DNA from: Wolfiporia cocos
Taxonomy: Eukaryota > Basidiomycota > Agaricomycetes > Polyporales > Phaeolaceae
NCBI GenBank assembly: GCA_029448655.1
Contig: JACCLO010000006.1
Location: 558,001-622,000, forward strand
Length of the DNA: 64,000 nucleotides
Direction of reading: 5' to 3'
The notes beneath the pieces are model-generated. The model saw only the letters and a program-made list of their open reading frames with translations. It was not told the DNA's origin and made no database searches. Positions 1-10,215 of this stretch are shown here, piece after piece. The translations under genes and the position numbers were made by a program. How positions within the stretch are numbered: the first letter of the stretch is position 1; every line of letters starts with the position of its first letter.

Positions 1-34
1 TATACGGATATTGATGGTAGTCGGTTGATATCTA

Positions 35-436
35 GTGGTAGCCTGGCATGACCGCTTGAATGCCAGGCTACGATCGCCCCTTCCCGACGATTGGCCTCCA
101 GAGAACATTTTTACCGCAGTTTACGCTGGCGCAGCCGTCAAGGCATGGGGACCGCTAGGCTCCGCCGAATTACTACGAGCGATTGCGGACGATATTTACT
201 ATCCCGAAGGCTACTACAAGAGGAAGGAAGCCCAAGACAAACAGAGGGATGATAGGCGCGAGGCGCGTGAGCAGCGCAGACGGCTGGACGATACGGAGTT
301 TGACGCGATGGATTTGATAGCGATGTTGTGGCGCGCGCACAATGGGCCGGCATTGGAGAGAGCGGAGAGAGCTGCGGAGGCGGAAGCGAAGCAGCGTTCG
401 GCGGAGAAGGTGACTGAGTGGTTAAATGGCCACTAG
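35..436 (+). CDS. 3' terminal exon of an unknown protein (gene starts outside the window)
   Basis: An open frame of about 133 codons ends in TAA. It is preceded by an in-frame stop and by AG dinucleotides at 34-41 that could be a splice acceptor, so it is read as the last exon of a gene that begins left of the window. The protein has a folded-looking first half (motif DDWPPENIFTAVYAG) and an Arg/Glu/Lys-rich second half likely to be helical (KRKEAQDKQRDDRREAREQR). I do not recognise the family. The true first codon of the exon is uncertain. Confidence 0.45.
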   Translation: MVAWHDRLNARLRSPLPDDWPPENIFTAVYAGAAVKAWGPLGSAELLRAIADDIYYPEGYYKRKEAQDKQRDDRREAREQRRRLDDTEFDAMDLIAMLWRAHNGPALERAERAAEAEAKQRSAEKVTEWLNGH

Positions 437-850
437 GAGGCGCGTTCTCTCTTCCAATTTGTGTATACATACTTAGTCGAACCAACATACGTCCTGATGT
501 TACTCGTAATAGCCTTGTACTTTTAGCGTGTAATGGTACCTCACATGTCATTATAAGTGTTAGTAAACCATGGAATATGAGTTGTTTTTTCACACACTAG
601 ATAACCCGTGCTCTTGCATGGAATCTGGAGTGACGTATGTTATCGTGATGTCCGACAAACTTCAGGCCTTCAGGCCTTCAGCTTCAGGCCTCAGCTTGTC
701 TCGCACGACCACCATCATAAGGAGAAGACCGAATCGGGCGCAAACTCTACGTCCTGATTTTGACTGTACTGCTTCAACTACCTTGTGTATAAGGAGTCTT
801 GCACTTGCTTCGCCTTCTTAAAATTGCTACTGTTGCCGGAGAATCCAGAG
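437..850. other. Intergenic stretch with a short CTTCAGGC repeat
   Basis: No convincing gene. At 661-696 the unit CTTCAGGC occurs about four times in slightly degraded tandem. The remainder should hold the 3' end of the left gene and the promoter of the CIA30 gene; no clear TATA box was picked out. Confidence 0.5.
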
Positions 851-1788
851 ATGTCTCGTTTCGCGCAGACGTTGTTCCGGACAACACAGCATTTAAGAGG
901 CCAGACTGCGAAGGGTACGTGATACCACCGCTTACACTACTGTTCCTCCTAACCTCTTCCATTTAGCCTTGCGTATGCAGGGAGCCGACGAGCCCTTCCG
1001 CGCCCCCCAAACCCTATTGACATTCAACTCCCGGGAGGACCTGCAGAACTATGCCATAGGCTGTGACACAGATATCGGGGGGCTTTCCACTGCGCATCTT
1101 GACTTCGTTGAGCCGACAGAGAAAGACAGCAAACAGACCCGTCCGTATGTGAAGTTTTGGGGTGAGATGCGCCTCGGCGCGCGCAAGGAGTTCGAGGGCA
1201 AGATCAGAAGTGGCTACGCTGGTTTCCGGAGTAAGGCACGCATGCTCATGCCCCTTCGATATACCTGTCTTATGCGACGCACGCACGCTGCAGAGACGCA
1301 GGATGCTCATCGGCGAGGTTACGGATGACGTCTCGATGCACCACTTCCTCGCGTTGCGCCTCCGCGCGGCGGGGCACCCACGAACGCGCAACTCGTACTA
1401 CGTAAACATCCAGACTGATGGGCCTGTAGAAACGGACCTTTGGCAGCACCGACTCTACTTCCGTCGGGAAGATGGTGGCTGGGAGGATATATATGTGCGT
1501 GGGAGTCTGTCGCATTGCTCTGTTGATATTGCTCAGTACCCGTCGATGTGATAGATACCCTTCGACGAGTTCGTCCTCACAAACACGGGCGAGGTATCCC
1601 AGCAGCAGATGACTATGTTCCGAGAGCGCCTGCGTACAATTGGCATCTCCATCCTAGGTGGCAACAGCGGCGTAGAGGGTCCATACGAGCTTGGGATAGA
1701 TTCCATCCGTGCAGTGAATGAGGAGGATGTACCATCAGATCATGCTCGCAGTGCGTATGACACTTCTCATTTGATATCTCGATCTTAG
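851..1788 (+). CDS. CIA30-family complex I intermediate-associated protein (NDUFAF1-like)
   Basis: Four exons are inferred: 851-914, 967-1235, 1294-1494 and 1555-1788, giving about 255 aa. The product resembles the CIA30 domain, whose members help assemble the membrane arm of mitochondrial complex I. Seen in order: a short Arg/Ser-rich start that could be a mitochondrial presequence (MSRFAQTLFR), the GG-containing segment near TDIGGLS, then GYAGFRSK, the block NSYYVNIQTDGP followed by DLWQHRLYF, IPFDEFVLTNTG, and ELGIDSIRA at the end. These are in the family order. Intron 2 (1236-1293) appears to use a GC donor. The stop at 1788 is the simplest ending; a further C-terminal splice cannot be excluded. 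The family is clear, the exact ends less so. Confidence 0.85.
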
Positions 1789-3606
1789 CGGCTCTGGTCC
1801 TCAGGGAGAGAACCGTCAGAAGGGACGCGGTGGGAGAGACCCGCGGTATGAGCTTCAAATGCAGAGCGGAAAAAAATCTAGTATCCTCTCAATTCAGTAA
1901 ATATACAGCTGCGTTTTGTGCGTGTAATGCTTGACTTTGATGCAGAATATGTCATCGCAACCTGGGAATTGAAGAGAGGAGCAGCGTTGCCTTTATAGTC
2001 ACGATTCCCATCAGACGTAAACCAGCAGCATCGATATTCCAGCATGAGAACAACGCGAGCGATGAAGGCACGATGTACAGGGCTCATGTACAGCCCACAA
2101 TACGGAAGACTGCTTGAGCTTCGACTGCCCATTCTACCGATCGCCGGGTCGAATTCTCAGCTTCAAGTAGAAGGCGAGGTCTAGGTCATTCGTCAGCCGA
2201 AATGATCGCAAAATGTTGGCAAAGTCACGGCTCACGTTCTCGGTGAGTATCCTCGTAACTCCGCCGCCACGACATCGAGCATGGAGGGCTGAGCGAGAGC
2301 GGCCAACCTCTCGCTCAGCCACCCATGCTCTCCGCCGTGGACTCTCACCCGCCTCCTGTCCCGCCAACTCCGCCATCGTCATCAATGGCCAACCTGTGGG
2401 CACGAACGGCATTAGGAGGACAAGGAAGCGAAGAAATGTGACGGGCGACCGAACCTGCGGGAGTCGGTGACCATATTCGCATCAGCCTTCCAAGTCAAAA
2501 AGTTTGCTGAGCGTCGATCCTGACTGCGCCTATCCTGCTCGTTCACCAGCCACATTCTATACAGTGACTATACTGGTAAGAGCTGAGTATTTGTGTGCTA
2601 TGGAGACGCGAGCTAATGTACTTGTCTGCAACCTCGCCGTCAGAGCTGAAACCTGCAATGAGCACCGTTCGAAGACGACATTTCGTAGTAGAATCTCACG
2701 CACTGTCGTCGGTGCAGCTTCATCGTCCCACGGCACGGCACAGACGTGACAGGATGTACGACGAGAGTGGCCAGTTCTCGCCGCACACCCTGCCCCGGCT
2801 GTACCGCATCCTCCAACTCCCGACCGCTCGTTCATCTGGGATCTGTATTGTAGTAAGTCGGAAGAGTGGGTACAAGACAGAAGAGGAAGAACTGTACCAG
2901 CGTGTTACTGCCCGTTGGCTGCATTGTCAAGAGTGAGTAATCATGTCGCATACGAATTTGAAGATGTACCCACCATCACCAAGTGTAGCCTTACATACTC
3001 TGATAGCCTAGTCACTTTCTGTGTCAAAGATCAGCGCTGGTCGATATAGCACCTGGAAATAGCCGAGAAAGGAAGAGTACCCTCGTCGGGGTCGCCGAGT
3101 TCATCGGGGCGATCAGGCCCTCCCTCGATTTCGCCGACGTCGCCCGTCTAACAATTCCGGACGCACCATCGCCATTCTTCGATTGTCGTTGTCGTCATCG
3201 TCATCGTCCACACCCCTTGCGACTTGCGCTTGTACCAACCTGCATTGCAACAAAGCTTATAGATCAACGACGCTCATAGGTGGAATGACACGGTGCGTAA
3301 AGAGCCTTTGAGGATGAGCAGAACATCGAGGTCATCGGGTCATGACTCCTCGCTCGGTGCTCTGCCAGCCCCATCAGCTGTACCTGAATTTCTTGTGTCC
3401 TGGGTCTTGATTGGTTCTTGAATCGCGCTGCGCACCGTCCAGCTTGAGGTATGTTGACGAGTGCTAGATCTGCGAAGCAACTTGAAACGATGGTCAGCAC
3501 AACAACTGTCCGTAACCTGGATGTATGGAAGGCGAGTAGGTAGTCCATATGAAAGGGATGGGATAGCGTAACACGAGGGGAGGAAGAACGACGATATGAA
3601 TTGTAG
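1789..3606. other. Region without a supported gene
   Basis: Several short ORFs exist on both strands (for example 2134-2412 minus, 2213-2470 plus, 2595-2936 plus), but none has a recognisable domain or a consistent exon pattern. At 2045-2190 and 2750-2935 there are short protein-like stretches on the plus strand that could be relics. No repeat or RNA gene was recognised. Confidence 0.4.
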
Positions 3607-3822
3607 GATCATCCCCGACGCGGTACCCCAAGACGGCCACCGGGCTCTAGAAACTCAGCGTACGCCTGAGCACGCCGAATCTCCCGTGAGTGTACGGTAT
3701 AAAGGTAGGGAAAGAATGAAGATCATCCCCGACGCGATGCCCAAGACATCCACCGAGGCCTAGAAACTCGATGAACGCTCGGCACGACGAGTCCCCTCTA
3801 CAATATTGTACGGTATATATGT
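3607..3822. repeat. Diverged tandem duplication, about 114-bp period
   Basis: The sequence starting GATCATCCCCGACGCG at 3607 recurs at 3721 with the same order of sub-motifs: CCCAAGAC, CCACCG, then CTAGAAACTC, and a GTACGGTATA near the end. The copies differ by substitutions and small indels. It lies downstream of the minus-strand gene at 3849-4250 and may be part of its 3' region. Confidence 0.7.
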
Positions 3823-3848
3823 GTATAGGGGGGATTGCATGTAACGAT

Positions 3849-4250
3849 TCAGACTAACTCCGGGGAGCGGCGGAAAGCACGGTGGGAGATGTCCTCACGC
3901 CTCTGCGCCACGTCCAGCGGGAGCAGAGTGTAGTCGTATGGCTTGAACTCCGCGATCGGCACCCAGTCGAACGGCATCCGGCGCAACGTCCCGTCGACGG
4001 CCTTGACCTCCTTGCGCTTTGGAACCTTCTCCTCCATGGACTTGCTCGCATCGCTGCTGTGCGCCAGCGACATCGAGGGCATCTTGGGGAGAATCGGGCG
4101 GCGGTGGATCGGATACCGTGGCTTGGGGGGCGGGGAGCGGAGCACCTTGTGGGAGGTCGACGCCGAGCGAGTCGTGTGGGTGAACTGCACACGAATGTCG
4201 GCACGGGTGGGGACGCGGAGAGTGTCAAAGATGTACTGGGAGGACATCAT
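3849..4250 (-). CDS. Unknown 133-aa basic protein, single exon
   Basis: An uninterrupted frame runs from ATG at 4250 to a stop at 3849. A good TATA box (CTATATAAA read on the minus strand, about 4346-4354) lies roughly 100 bp upstream, which supports a real promoter. The protein is basic and proline-rich in the middle (SPPPKPRYPIHRRP) and ends with an ordered-looking segment containing PFDWVPIAEFKPYDYTLLP. I recognise no family; subcellular location cannot be told. The same region is open in other frames, which I take as shadows because only this frame has the upstream TATA and the natural-looking C-terminus. Confidence 0.6.
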   Translation of the reverse strand: MMSSQYIFDTLRVPTRADIRVQFTHTTRSASTSHKVLRSPPPKPRYPIHRRPILPKMPSMSLAHSSDASKSMEEKVPKRKEVKAVDGTLRRMPFDWVPIAEFKPYDYTLLPLDVAQRREDISHRAFRRSPELV

Positions 4251-4345
4251 GAATGGTATGATAGGGATGTGGGGATCGCTAGTGCTAGTAGCTGGTGGTG
4301 GTTATGGGAGAAGGTGTGTTGGCCGTGAAACAGATCGAGGACCGA

Positions 4346-4354
4346 TTTATATAG
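4346..4354 (-). promoter_or_regulatory. TATA box of the 133-aa gene
   Basis: CTATATAAA on the minus strand, about 100 bp before the ATG at 4250. Confidence 0.5.
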
Positions 4355-4646
4355 GGGAGAGTCAATGCATTGCAATTCGGACCAATTTACGGTCATGTTT
4401 TGCCTTCACGGTCTCGCTCTATCAGTCAAGGCTATAATAATGCACATCTCCAATTGCGTGGTTTATTACACCAATATACAACTATGTAACAGCTTCAAGA
4501 AACTTCGTCAATTTTCCGACTTTGACAATAAGTTGTGGCACACCTTCAAGTTTGTCTCAAAGTGTCGGCGTGTACTCGTCCCTAATCCTGGCCGTGGCTG
4601 AGCATCTCAGGGTTGTGCGCCACACGATGTCCGTGCTATGACGGAT

Positions 4647-5052
4647 TCAGCGAACGACGGGAACTCTACGCTTGCTATATCGACCCACCTGGTCCGTGAA
4701 TACTACCTAAGAGGATTATAAGATAGCAAAGGAAGTAAATTGTAATGGGTGAATACCTTCGGAGGGTTTTTAACAGTCACACCAACATCATCGACATTTT
4801 GAATGTCCTGCTCATCCTCCAGCACTGCGTCTACCTATGAAATGCATAGATATCCTTCAGTGACACACAATTGCAAACACGAGGTATAATGTTTACCTCT
4901 CCCTCTCGTTTTCCTCCGCGGAAGCGCGTGGAGACAATGTCACCGACCTCGATAGGCTTTCCTTCCTTAGATTGAACTTCCTTCTGTTAATTCAGAAAAA
5001 GTTAGCACTTGATCGACACAATTCGTGAAGCGAAGCTCACAGGCATATGCAT
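4647..5052 (-). CDS. HVA1-family small Tudor-like protein (DUF2945-like)
   Basis: Four small exons on the minus strand (5052-5041, 4983-4897, 4834-4757, 4706-4647) join in frame to about 78 aa, too split to show as one ORF. Introns have GT-AG ends. The product carries the signature of fungal hypervirulence-associated Tudor-like proteins: VGDIVSTRFRGGKREGE, then an acidic stretch (VLEDEQD), then VTVKNPPK and VFTDQ. Members are small soluble proteins of unclear biochemical role; the name comes from a Cryptococcus gene and says nothing about this organism. The start is the ATG giving MHMP before the first splice; a start two codons later is equally possible. Confidence 0.75.
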
Positions 5053-5388
5053 GATCGCGATCTGTGCGAGGTGTCTTGAATTACCGAGAAAATGACCCGC
5101 TTTGTATTCCGGATAGATGCGTCTGCAGTCCCCGTACAAGCGCCACACATCTGATCAACTCCACTCAGTGAAGTCATAGCACGGTCAGATGAAGCTGTTG
5201 CTAGCTGTTGCTATGTTCGATCAGTACACTGCTTAAGCGCTCGAGAGCATGATGGATTGCGGACAGAATTCACCCTCTTACTAGACTAAAGTACCAGCAT
5301 GCGCACGATACTTTCGGTCACACAAAGAGATGGATGGTACTTGGTCTCAAATTCATTGCTACGTCTCGGCCTGACATGGTTTACAGGC

Positions 5389-6429
5389 TCAGTCAAATGG
5401 TCTCATCACGTCGTTGCCGCGCACGTCCGTCGCAAAGTTGCTCTGCACTCCTTCCACCCAGTTCGGCTGCTCGAACGTGGACGTGTGGCACCACGGCTTT
5501 AGCGTCAGCTCCTTCTCGATGACGCGCGCAAAGTGCTGCGACCAGCCCTTTCGAGGGAATGCCGTCGTCGTCGTCTCAATCAGGCGAGGATGGATCAGGT
5601 TGGCGCGCCTGTAGAAGATTAGTATCAACATGCCAAAATCCTCACAATGAGAAGCGTACAGTCCGACGTTATCTGCAAAATGAGTGGGGAGGTGCCCGTA
5701 AGAAACGACTGCTGGTTGTGACACTCATCAATGCACATACCAAGGATCGTCGCCAGCTGCAAGATTTGGCCAATCACCGTAATGTTTCCTCTGTACACTA
5801 GTCACAAGCATTCCAGGAACTAATGTCAGATACATACCCCTTCACAAAGATATCTTGGTGCCGGATGATCGCATCGCATATACTGTCTGCCTGGTCCTCT
5901 GGTCCACCCTGCTGCAGGATGAGGTCGCGCGCGACAATAGCGCCCTTGAACTCGAACGACATCTTCGTGGTCGCAAGGAAGCGCTCTGCCGTGCCGATAT
6001 CGTGCAGCAGACATGCGAGGTAGTACGTCTCCGAGTCGTACGTCCAGGAGGGAAAATGCGTCTTCACCAGCGCAGTGCCTGGACAGGTGCACATATGCAC
6101 ATATGAGACATTGTAATGAACCTTGAGAGAGGGGAAGGAAGTACCGTATATATAGACCCGGTGGCTGTGGTTGTAGGTCTGTTCGTCGAGCTCTTTCTGT
6201 GCGCAAGAGTGTGAGTGTGCAAGTGTAGTTGGATGCATCCCGGAGAACAAACCTTCACGAAGGCTTTCACCTCACGTACGACTGGCGAGTCAGGGAGCGG
6301 GAAGTCATCCGCCACGAACAGATCTTGCTTCGGGTTGGGCCCGCTTGCTGTGGGATGATCTTTGAACAAAACCTCCGGGTCCCTGGGGACAGGAGTGAAG
6401 CCGTAGAATGCGATGCTATTGTCAGACAT
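5389..6429 (-). CDS. HD-domain cyanamide hydratase (Cah/DDI2 type)
   Basis: Six exons (6429-6253, 6196-6145, 6078-5838, 5790-5741, 5672-5660, 5608-5389) give about 250 aa, close to the size of known fungal cyanamide hydratases. These enzymes hydrate cyanamide to urea with a metal-dependent HD fold in the cytosol. Visible metal-binding elements are NHSHRV at about residue 68-73, the HD pair in ACLLHDIGT at about 102-103, and IIRHQDIF further on; LDNVGL and PRKGWSQHFARVI with KPWCHT near the C-terminus match the family. The 13-nt exon 5 and the 51-nt intron 5 (5659-5609) are inferred: reading through this intron stays in frame but would put 17 extra residues in a conserved place. Cyanamide itself is a poor guess for the natural substrate, which is unknown. 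Confidence 0.88.
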
Positions 6430-6967
6430 TCGTGAGAGGGGACTAGAGAATCGGCAAGTTCGCTAGATGCGTCGCGGTGGGTAGGAGTGATGCTGAGCGC
6501 TTGCTCATGGACAATGGAGCTTTTATACGCAAGACGCCCGGGTGGGCTGACGAAGCATCGAGTCAGTCTCATGCGCTAGATATCGGCGGAGGAATAGGAG
6601 GCTGCTGCGACCCTGCGATCCCGCATTGAAGCCTCGAGATCTTGGATCCGTTAGACGCTGAGCAGACCTTCCCCGGTGCTCGGTCTGATCGACTGTTGGA
6701 CGATCACGCTACAACCAAGCGATGGACGGTGATTAGCAACCTGGGCGAGGCACGCTAAGCGCGAATCCAACGCCAGGAATCGCTGTTCTGTTTCGTGAAA
6801 CGATTGGTTCCGAGAGCGTCGGCGCGGTGATTGCTTACCGCCCGACGCTGCAGTCAGATCGCGAGAGCGTTCAGCAGACGAAAATCACGCAAAATGATCA
6901 CGAGAATAGTCCATGACATTACCACAAGACTCGTACTGTACAGAGAAGGAGAATGCAGCACATGCGC
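6430..6967. other. Intergenic region between cyanamide hydratase 5' end and SDE2 3' end
   Basis: No supported gene. It should hold the promoter of the minus-strand cyanamide hydratase gene and the 3' UTR of SDE2. A T-rich TTTTATACG stretch at about 6510-6520 could act as a TATA element for the minus gene (read CGTATAAAA). Confidence 0.45.
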
Positions 6968-7865
6968 TCAGGCGCTTGCTAGCCCCACGGCTGCAGATGC
7001 TGCGGCGACCACAGCTGGGGCCGTGACCGCTGAGTCAAGGACCTTCTCCGAGAGCGCGTTGGCAGCCTGCGCAATGGTGGTGGCAGATGATGCTGCGGCT
7101 GCGGCTGGCGGACTCTGCGATGTCTTGGCCTTTTTCCGCTTCTTGAGCATGGCTGATGGAAGTTGAATGAGCTAGTGCGCAATATAATAGAGTATGCGAG
7201 AAGACTCGCCAACAGAGACGGCATTCTTCACATTGTCTACGATTTCCCTGCTCTGCTCCAGGTATTCCGTATCATCGAGGCGATGCTTCTTGCCCGCCAA
7301 AGGGTCGGGGTCTGAGGAACCGCCAGGAGTCATACCCAGCTTCTTCTCCAGAGCCTCTAGTTTCGCCTTTTGCGCCTCTTTCTGTGCCTTCTTGCGCAAG
7401 GGCTCGCTCTCGATGTACTCAGCTAGCCTATCCGCAATGTCAGGAATGCTGACCTCAGCCCACGCAAAGCAAGGCGCACCTCTTCGCCTCTTTGATCGTG
7501 CTCAAACGTCTCCCGTTAAGATCCCTGCAGGAGTCGTTGTTGCTCGTCTTCTGGCTGCTCATACGACCACCGGCCGCACGAAGCTGCGAACCGAAACCAC
7601 CCTTGCCTCCGCGCAGTCGCGGTACCAGGCGTAGGCTGAGCAGTGGAGTACCGTTAAGCTCGGCATCGGGGCCATAAAGAGACGAGATAGGTGCGTCAGC
7701 AGATGGTACGCAGCCTCGGTGGGGAGAGAGAATCAGGTCCGCCGGAAGCTCGGGATAGCGGTCAGCAAGGAGGTCATGGAGACTGGAGAAGGGCGCATCT
7801 GCATCCACTGATAGAGAAAGCGTCGGGAACGGCGGGAAGGTAGAGATGAGAATGGCGGTCGACAT
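6968..7865 (-). CDS. SDE2: Sde2: ubiquitin-fold splicing and genome-stability factor
   Basis: Three exons (7865-7480, 7427-7210, 7152-6968) give about 262 aa, the same size as fission-yeast Sde2. Residues 1-87 form the ubiquitin-like part, ending in the processing motif [11 protein letters not shown]. In the family a deubiquitinase cuts after GG, and the fragment starting with Lys joins the spliceosome and supports splicing of selected introns, silencing and telomere maintenance. Next come the conserved [17 protein letters not shown] region and a Lys/Glu-rich coiled part, then a basic patch (MLKKRKKAK) and an Ala-rich tail. I chose ATG 7865 because the ubiquitin fold starts there; an in-frame upstream ATG at 7976 adds 37 low-complexity residues. 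Intron 2 (7209-7153) appears to use a GC donor. Confidence 0.9.
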
Positions 7866-8143
7866 AGTGAACGGCGTGCAAGTGGGCGTGATCAATGGAC
7901 AAGGTCTCACAGTATTCAAGCTCAAGCTCAAGCTCGACGCCAGGCAGGGGGGTGGCTGTTCAGTAGCACGTGACATGGGGTATCACCAGCATTAGCGCCA
8001 AGTCCGTAGACGCCGGCTTGACGTCAACTTCTCGAGTTGCGAGCAACTGGATCGTGTTCAACTTTCACACTCACTCACTCGTCGTAAAACGCCCCCCACA
8101 CAACATTTTTTGTATTTGACATAGAAAATCTTGAGCTAGTGCA
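7866..8143. promoter_or_regulatory. Shared divergent promoter region of SDE2 and the DUF1295 gene
   Basis: Only 278 bp separate the two start codons, so the genes share an upstream region. No clear TATA box on either side; a run of CTCAAGCTCAAGCTC direct repeats lies near 7918. Confidence 0.5.
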
Positions 8144-9481
8144 ATGTCCCCGCTTCCAATCGAGACATGGCTTCGCAGAGGGCTGGTCGCCTCATTCCGA
8201 TGGCCAGTCAAGTTCTGCGCCTCTACGACAATCGTTGCTTGGATTTTGTCCTTGATCACTGGAAACGTGTCTCAAGTCGACCGAGTGTGGACCTTCTTGC
8301 CTACAATCTATACCGCATATTTTTCCCTGCTGCCTCTTTGGCCCAAGGACGCGCCATTGCCATTATGGCCGTATGCGCCAGAGGCGATACATCCCGATAT
8401 TAAGGCAAGGTACAGTCCAAGAGCACTGCTCATGCTAGCGCTAGTGGTATGTATGCTTCTGTCCTGCTGTACACTGTCGTTCATGTCTTGGCTCTAGGTC
8501 GTATGGATGCTCCGGTATGCCGTGTCTGTCATTGTGGTTTTGCTGTATTCATCAACATACAATAGCCTGTCATACAACACTTGGAGGAGAGGTCTATTCA
8601 ACCTGTGAGAAATGGACCATATTATCCTAAGACTTCATTTGACTGCAAATCGTAGCCACGATGAAGACTACCGCTGGCGGATTGTGCGCAACAAGATCCC
8701 TGCCTGGTTATTCCAAGTGTTCAACCTAGTCTTCATAGGCACGAGTTAGCATTCGTTCCGAAAAATGAAGTTTGCTGAAGTTTATATGCAGCCATCATTC
8801 AAAATATCATCCTCCTCCTGCTTGGGATTCCCGCACACATCGCCGCATTCCAGCAGCCCACACGGCTCAGCACCTCCGACTATATCCTCGGAACCCTCGC
8901 ACTGATCGACATTGTTCTTGAGTTCGTCGCCGACAACCAACAGTACTCATTCCAAACGTACAAGCACACTGGCGTGCACGAGGCGAACGAATGGCCAGGG
9001 GCGCGCATCAATTGGACCCCGCGCGATGCTCAACGTGGCTTCGTCACGCGCGGACTCTGGGCATGGTCTCGCCACCCCAACTTCCTCTGTGAGCAGACAT
9101 TCTGGGTGCGTCCCAATCACAAAGTCCATATCCTTACTGAAACGGAAAAATCACTAATCACTGCAGGTTATCATAACCCTCTTCCCGCTCCTCGCACCCG
9201 AGTCCCCTAACCTTCCCTTGCTCCCACTCAGATCTATAACACCCCTCTGGCCGCTCGCACCTGCACTCGTACTTTGCACGCTCTTCTTCTCATCGACCAG
9301 GTTTACGGAGAGCATCTCGCTCTCGAAGTACCCGGATGCCTACCGCGCGTACCAGCAGCGTGTCGCGATGTTCGTGCCGTTCCTGACGCCCGTTTGGGGG
9401 TTGCTGCTTCAAATTAAAGGCAAGAAGGAGCAGGTGGATGAGATGCTGTTCGGGCAGGGTGAGAAGGGCAAGAGGGAGTAG
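8144..9481 (+). CDS. DUF1295 / steroid 5-alpha-reductase-like membrane protein
   Basis: Five exons (8144-8446, 8498-8604, 8656-8738, 8792-9105, 9167-9481) join in frame to about 373 aa. The product has repeated hydrophobic segments and the C-terminal signature of the DUF1295 family: YNTWRRGLFNL with HDEDYRW, NPADNQ-like EFVADNQQ, GLWAWSRHPNFLCEQ, and YRAYQQRV near the end. The family resembles steroid and sterol reductases that use NADPH in the ER membrane, but the substrate of this subgroup is unknown. Intron 3 (8739-8791) is best explained by a GC donor, which restores the family motif FNLVFIAIIQN; a GT donor 9 bp later is also in frame. Confidence 0.85.
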
Positions 9482-10215
9482 TAAGGCTTATAAGCTAGTA
9501 CGTGCGGATATCTCGGAGATGGATCACTACTTTTCTTCTCTATAGGCGAGGGATCTTGGATGGTGTGTGGATCTCATTTGTTTGTCTCACTAGTGTTCCC
9601 GTAGCCGTATACCATGTCTTTGCCTGTCAGCGCCTCGAATGTGCGAACCGGAGCTCCAAAGGGGGTTGTCTCATACCGCATTGATACTAATCCTCAGAGA
9701 TATAAACATGTGTACCAAAAGCAAGACTTACTCTTACTCCCCATCCTAGGTCAGCAGATAGGGTGTTAGCGGGCGGGTTAGTGGATGTGTCGAGCTCGGC
9801 GTGGAAGCACGGCACCATCAATATCATATTCTGGGGCGTCTGTCAGAATGCGCTCGCTCTTTCATCCGTCTCCGCTAACTTTGGTGATAATCCACAAAGA
9901 GCTCAGGAATTCATGCACAGCAAAAGTCAACTGCATTGCAATTGCTATCCGGGACTGCTGACAAATCGATGAGGCTCATAGACCCAATCGAATGCGTGAA
10001 GATACCGTCAAGATGATTAAGTTTACATTGCGGTCTGACTAGTATCGCAGCGTCTACCTCTCAGGGTCATTGCGTCCTCCACTCCCATCGTCTTTCTCTA
10101 CAGCGAGAGTAAGGTGAGAAACTTCAGTTCTCTGCTGACAACGACGGTTGACTAGAGCGAATCTTGATGACCGCCCTCTCGCTATTACTTTATCTCATAT
10201 ACTCAATCAGGCCGT
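9482..10215. other. Intergenic region, nothing recognised
   Basis: Short ORFs only, no domain, no repeat. It separates the DUF1295 gene from the SWI1-like pseudogene. Confidence 0.5.

Noticed and set aside
2134..2470. Complementary ORFs on both strands near 2.2 kb
   Set aside because: Each contains short natural-looking segments but no domain and no consistent gene model.
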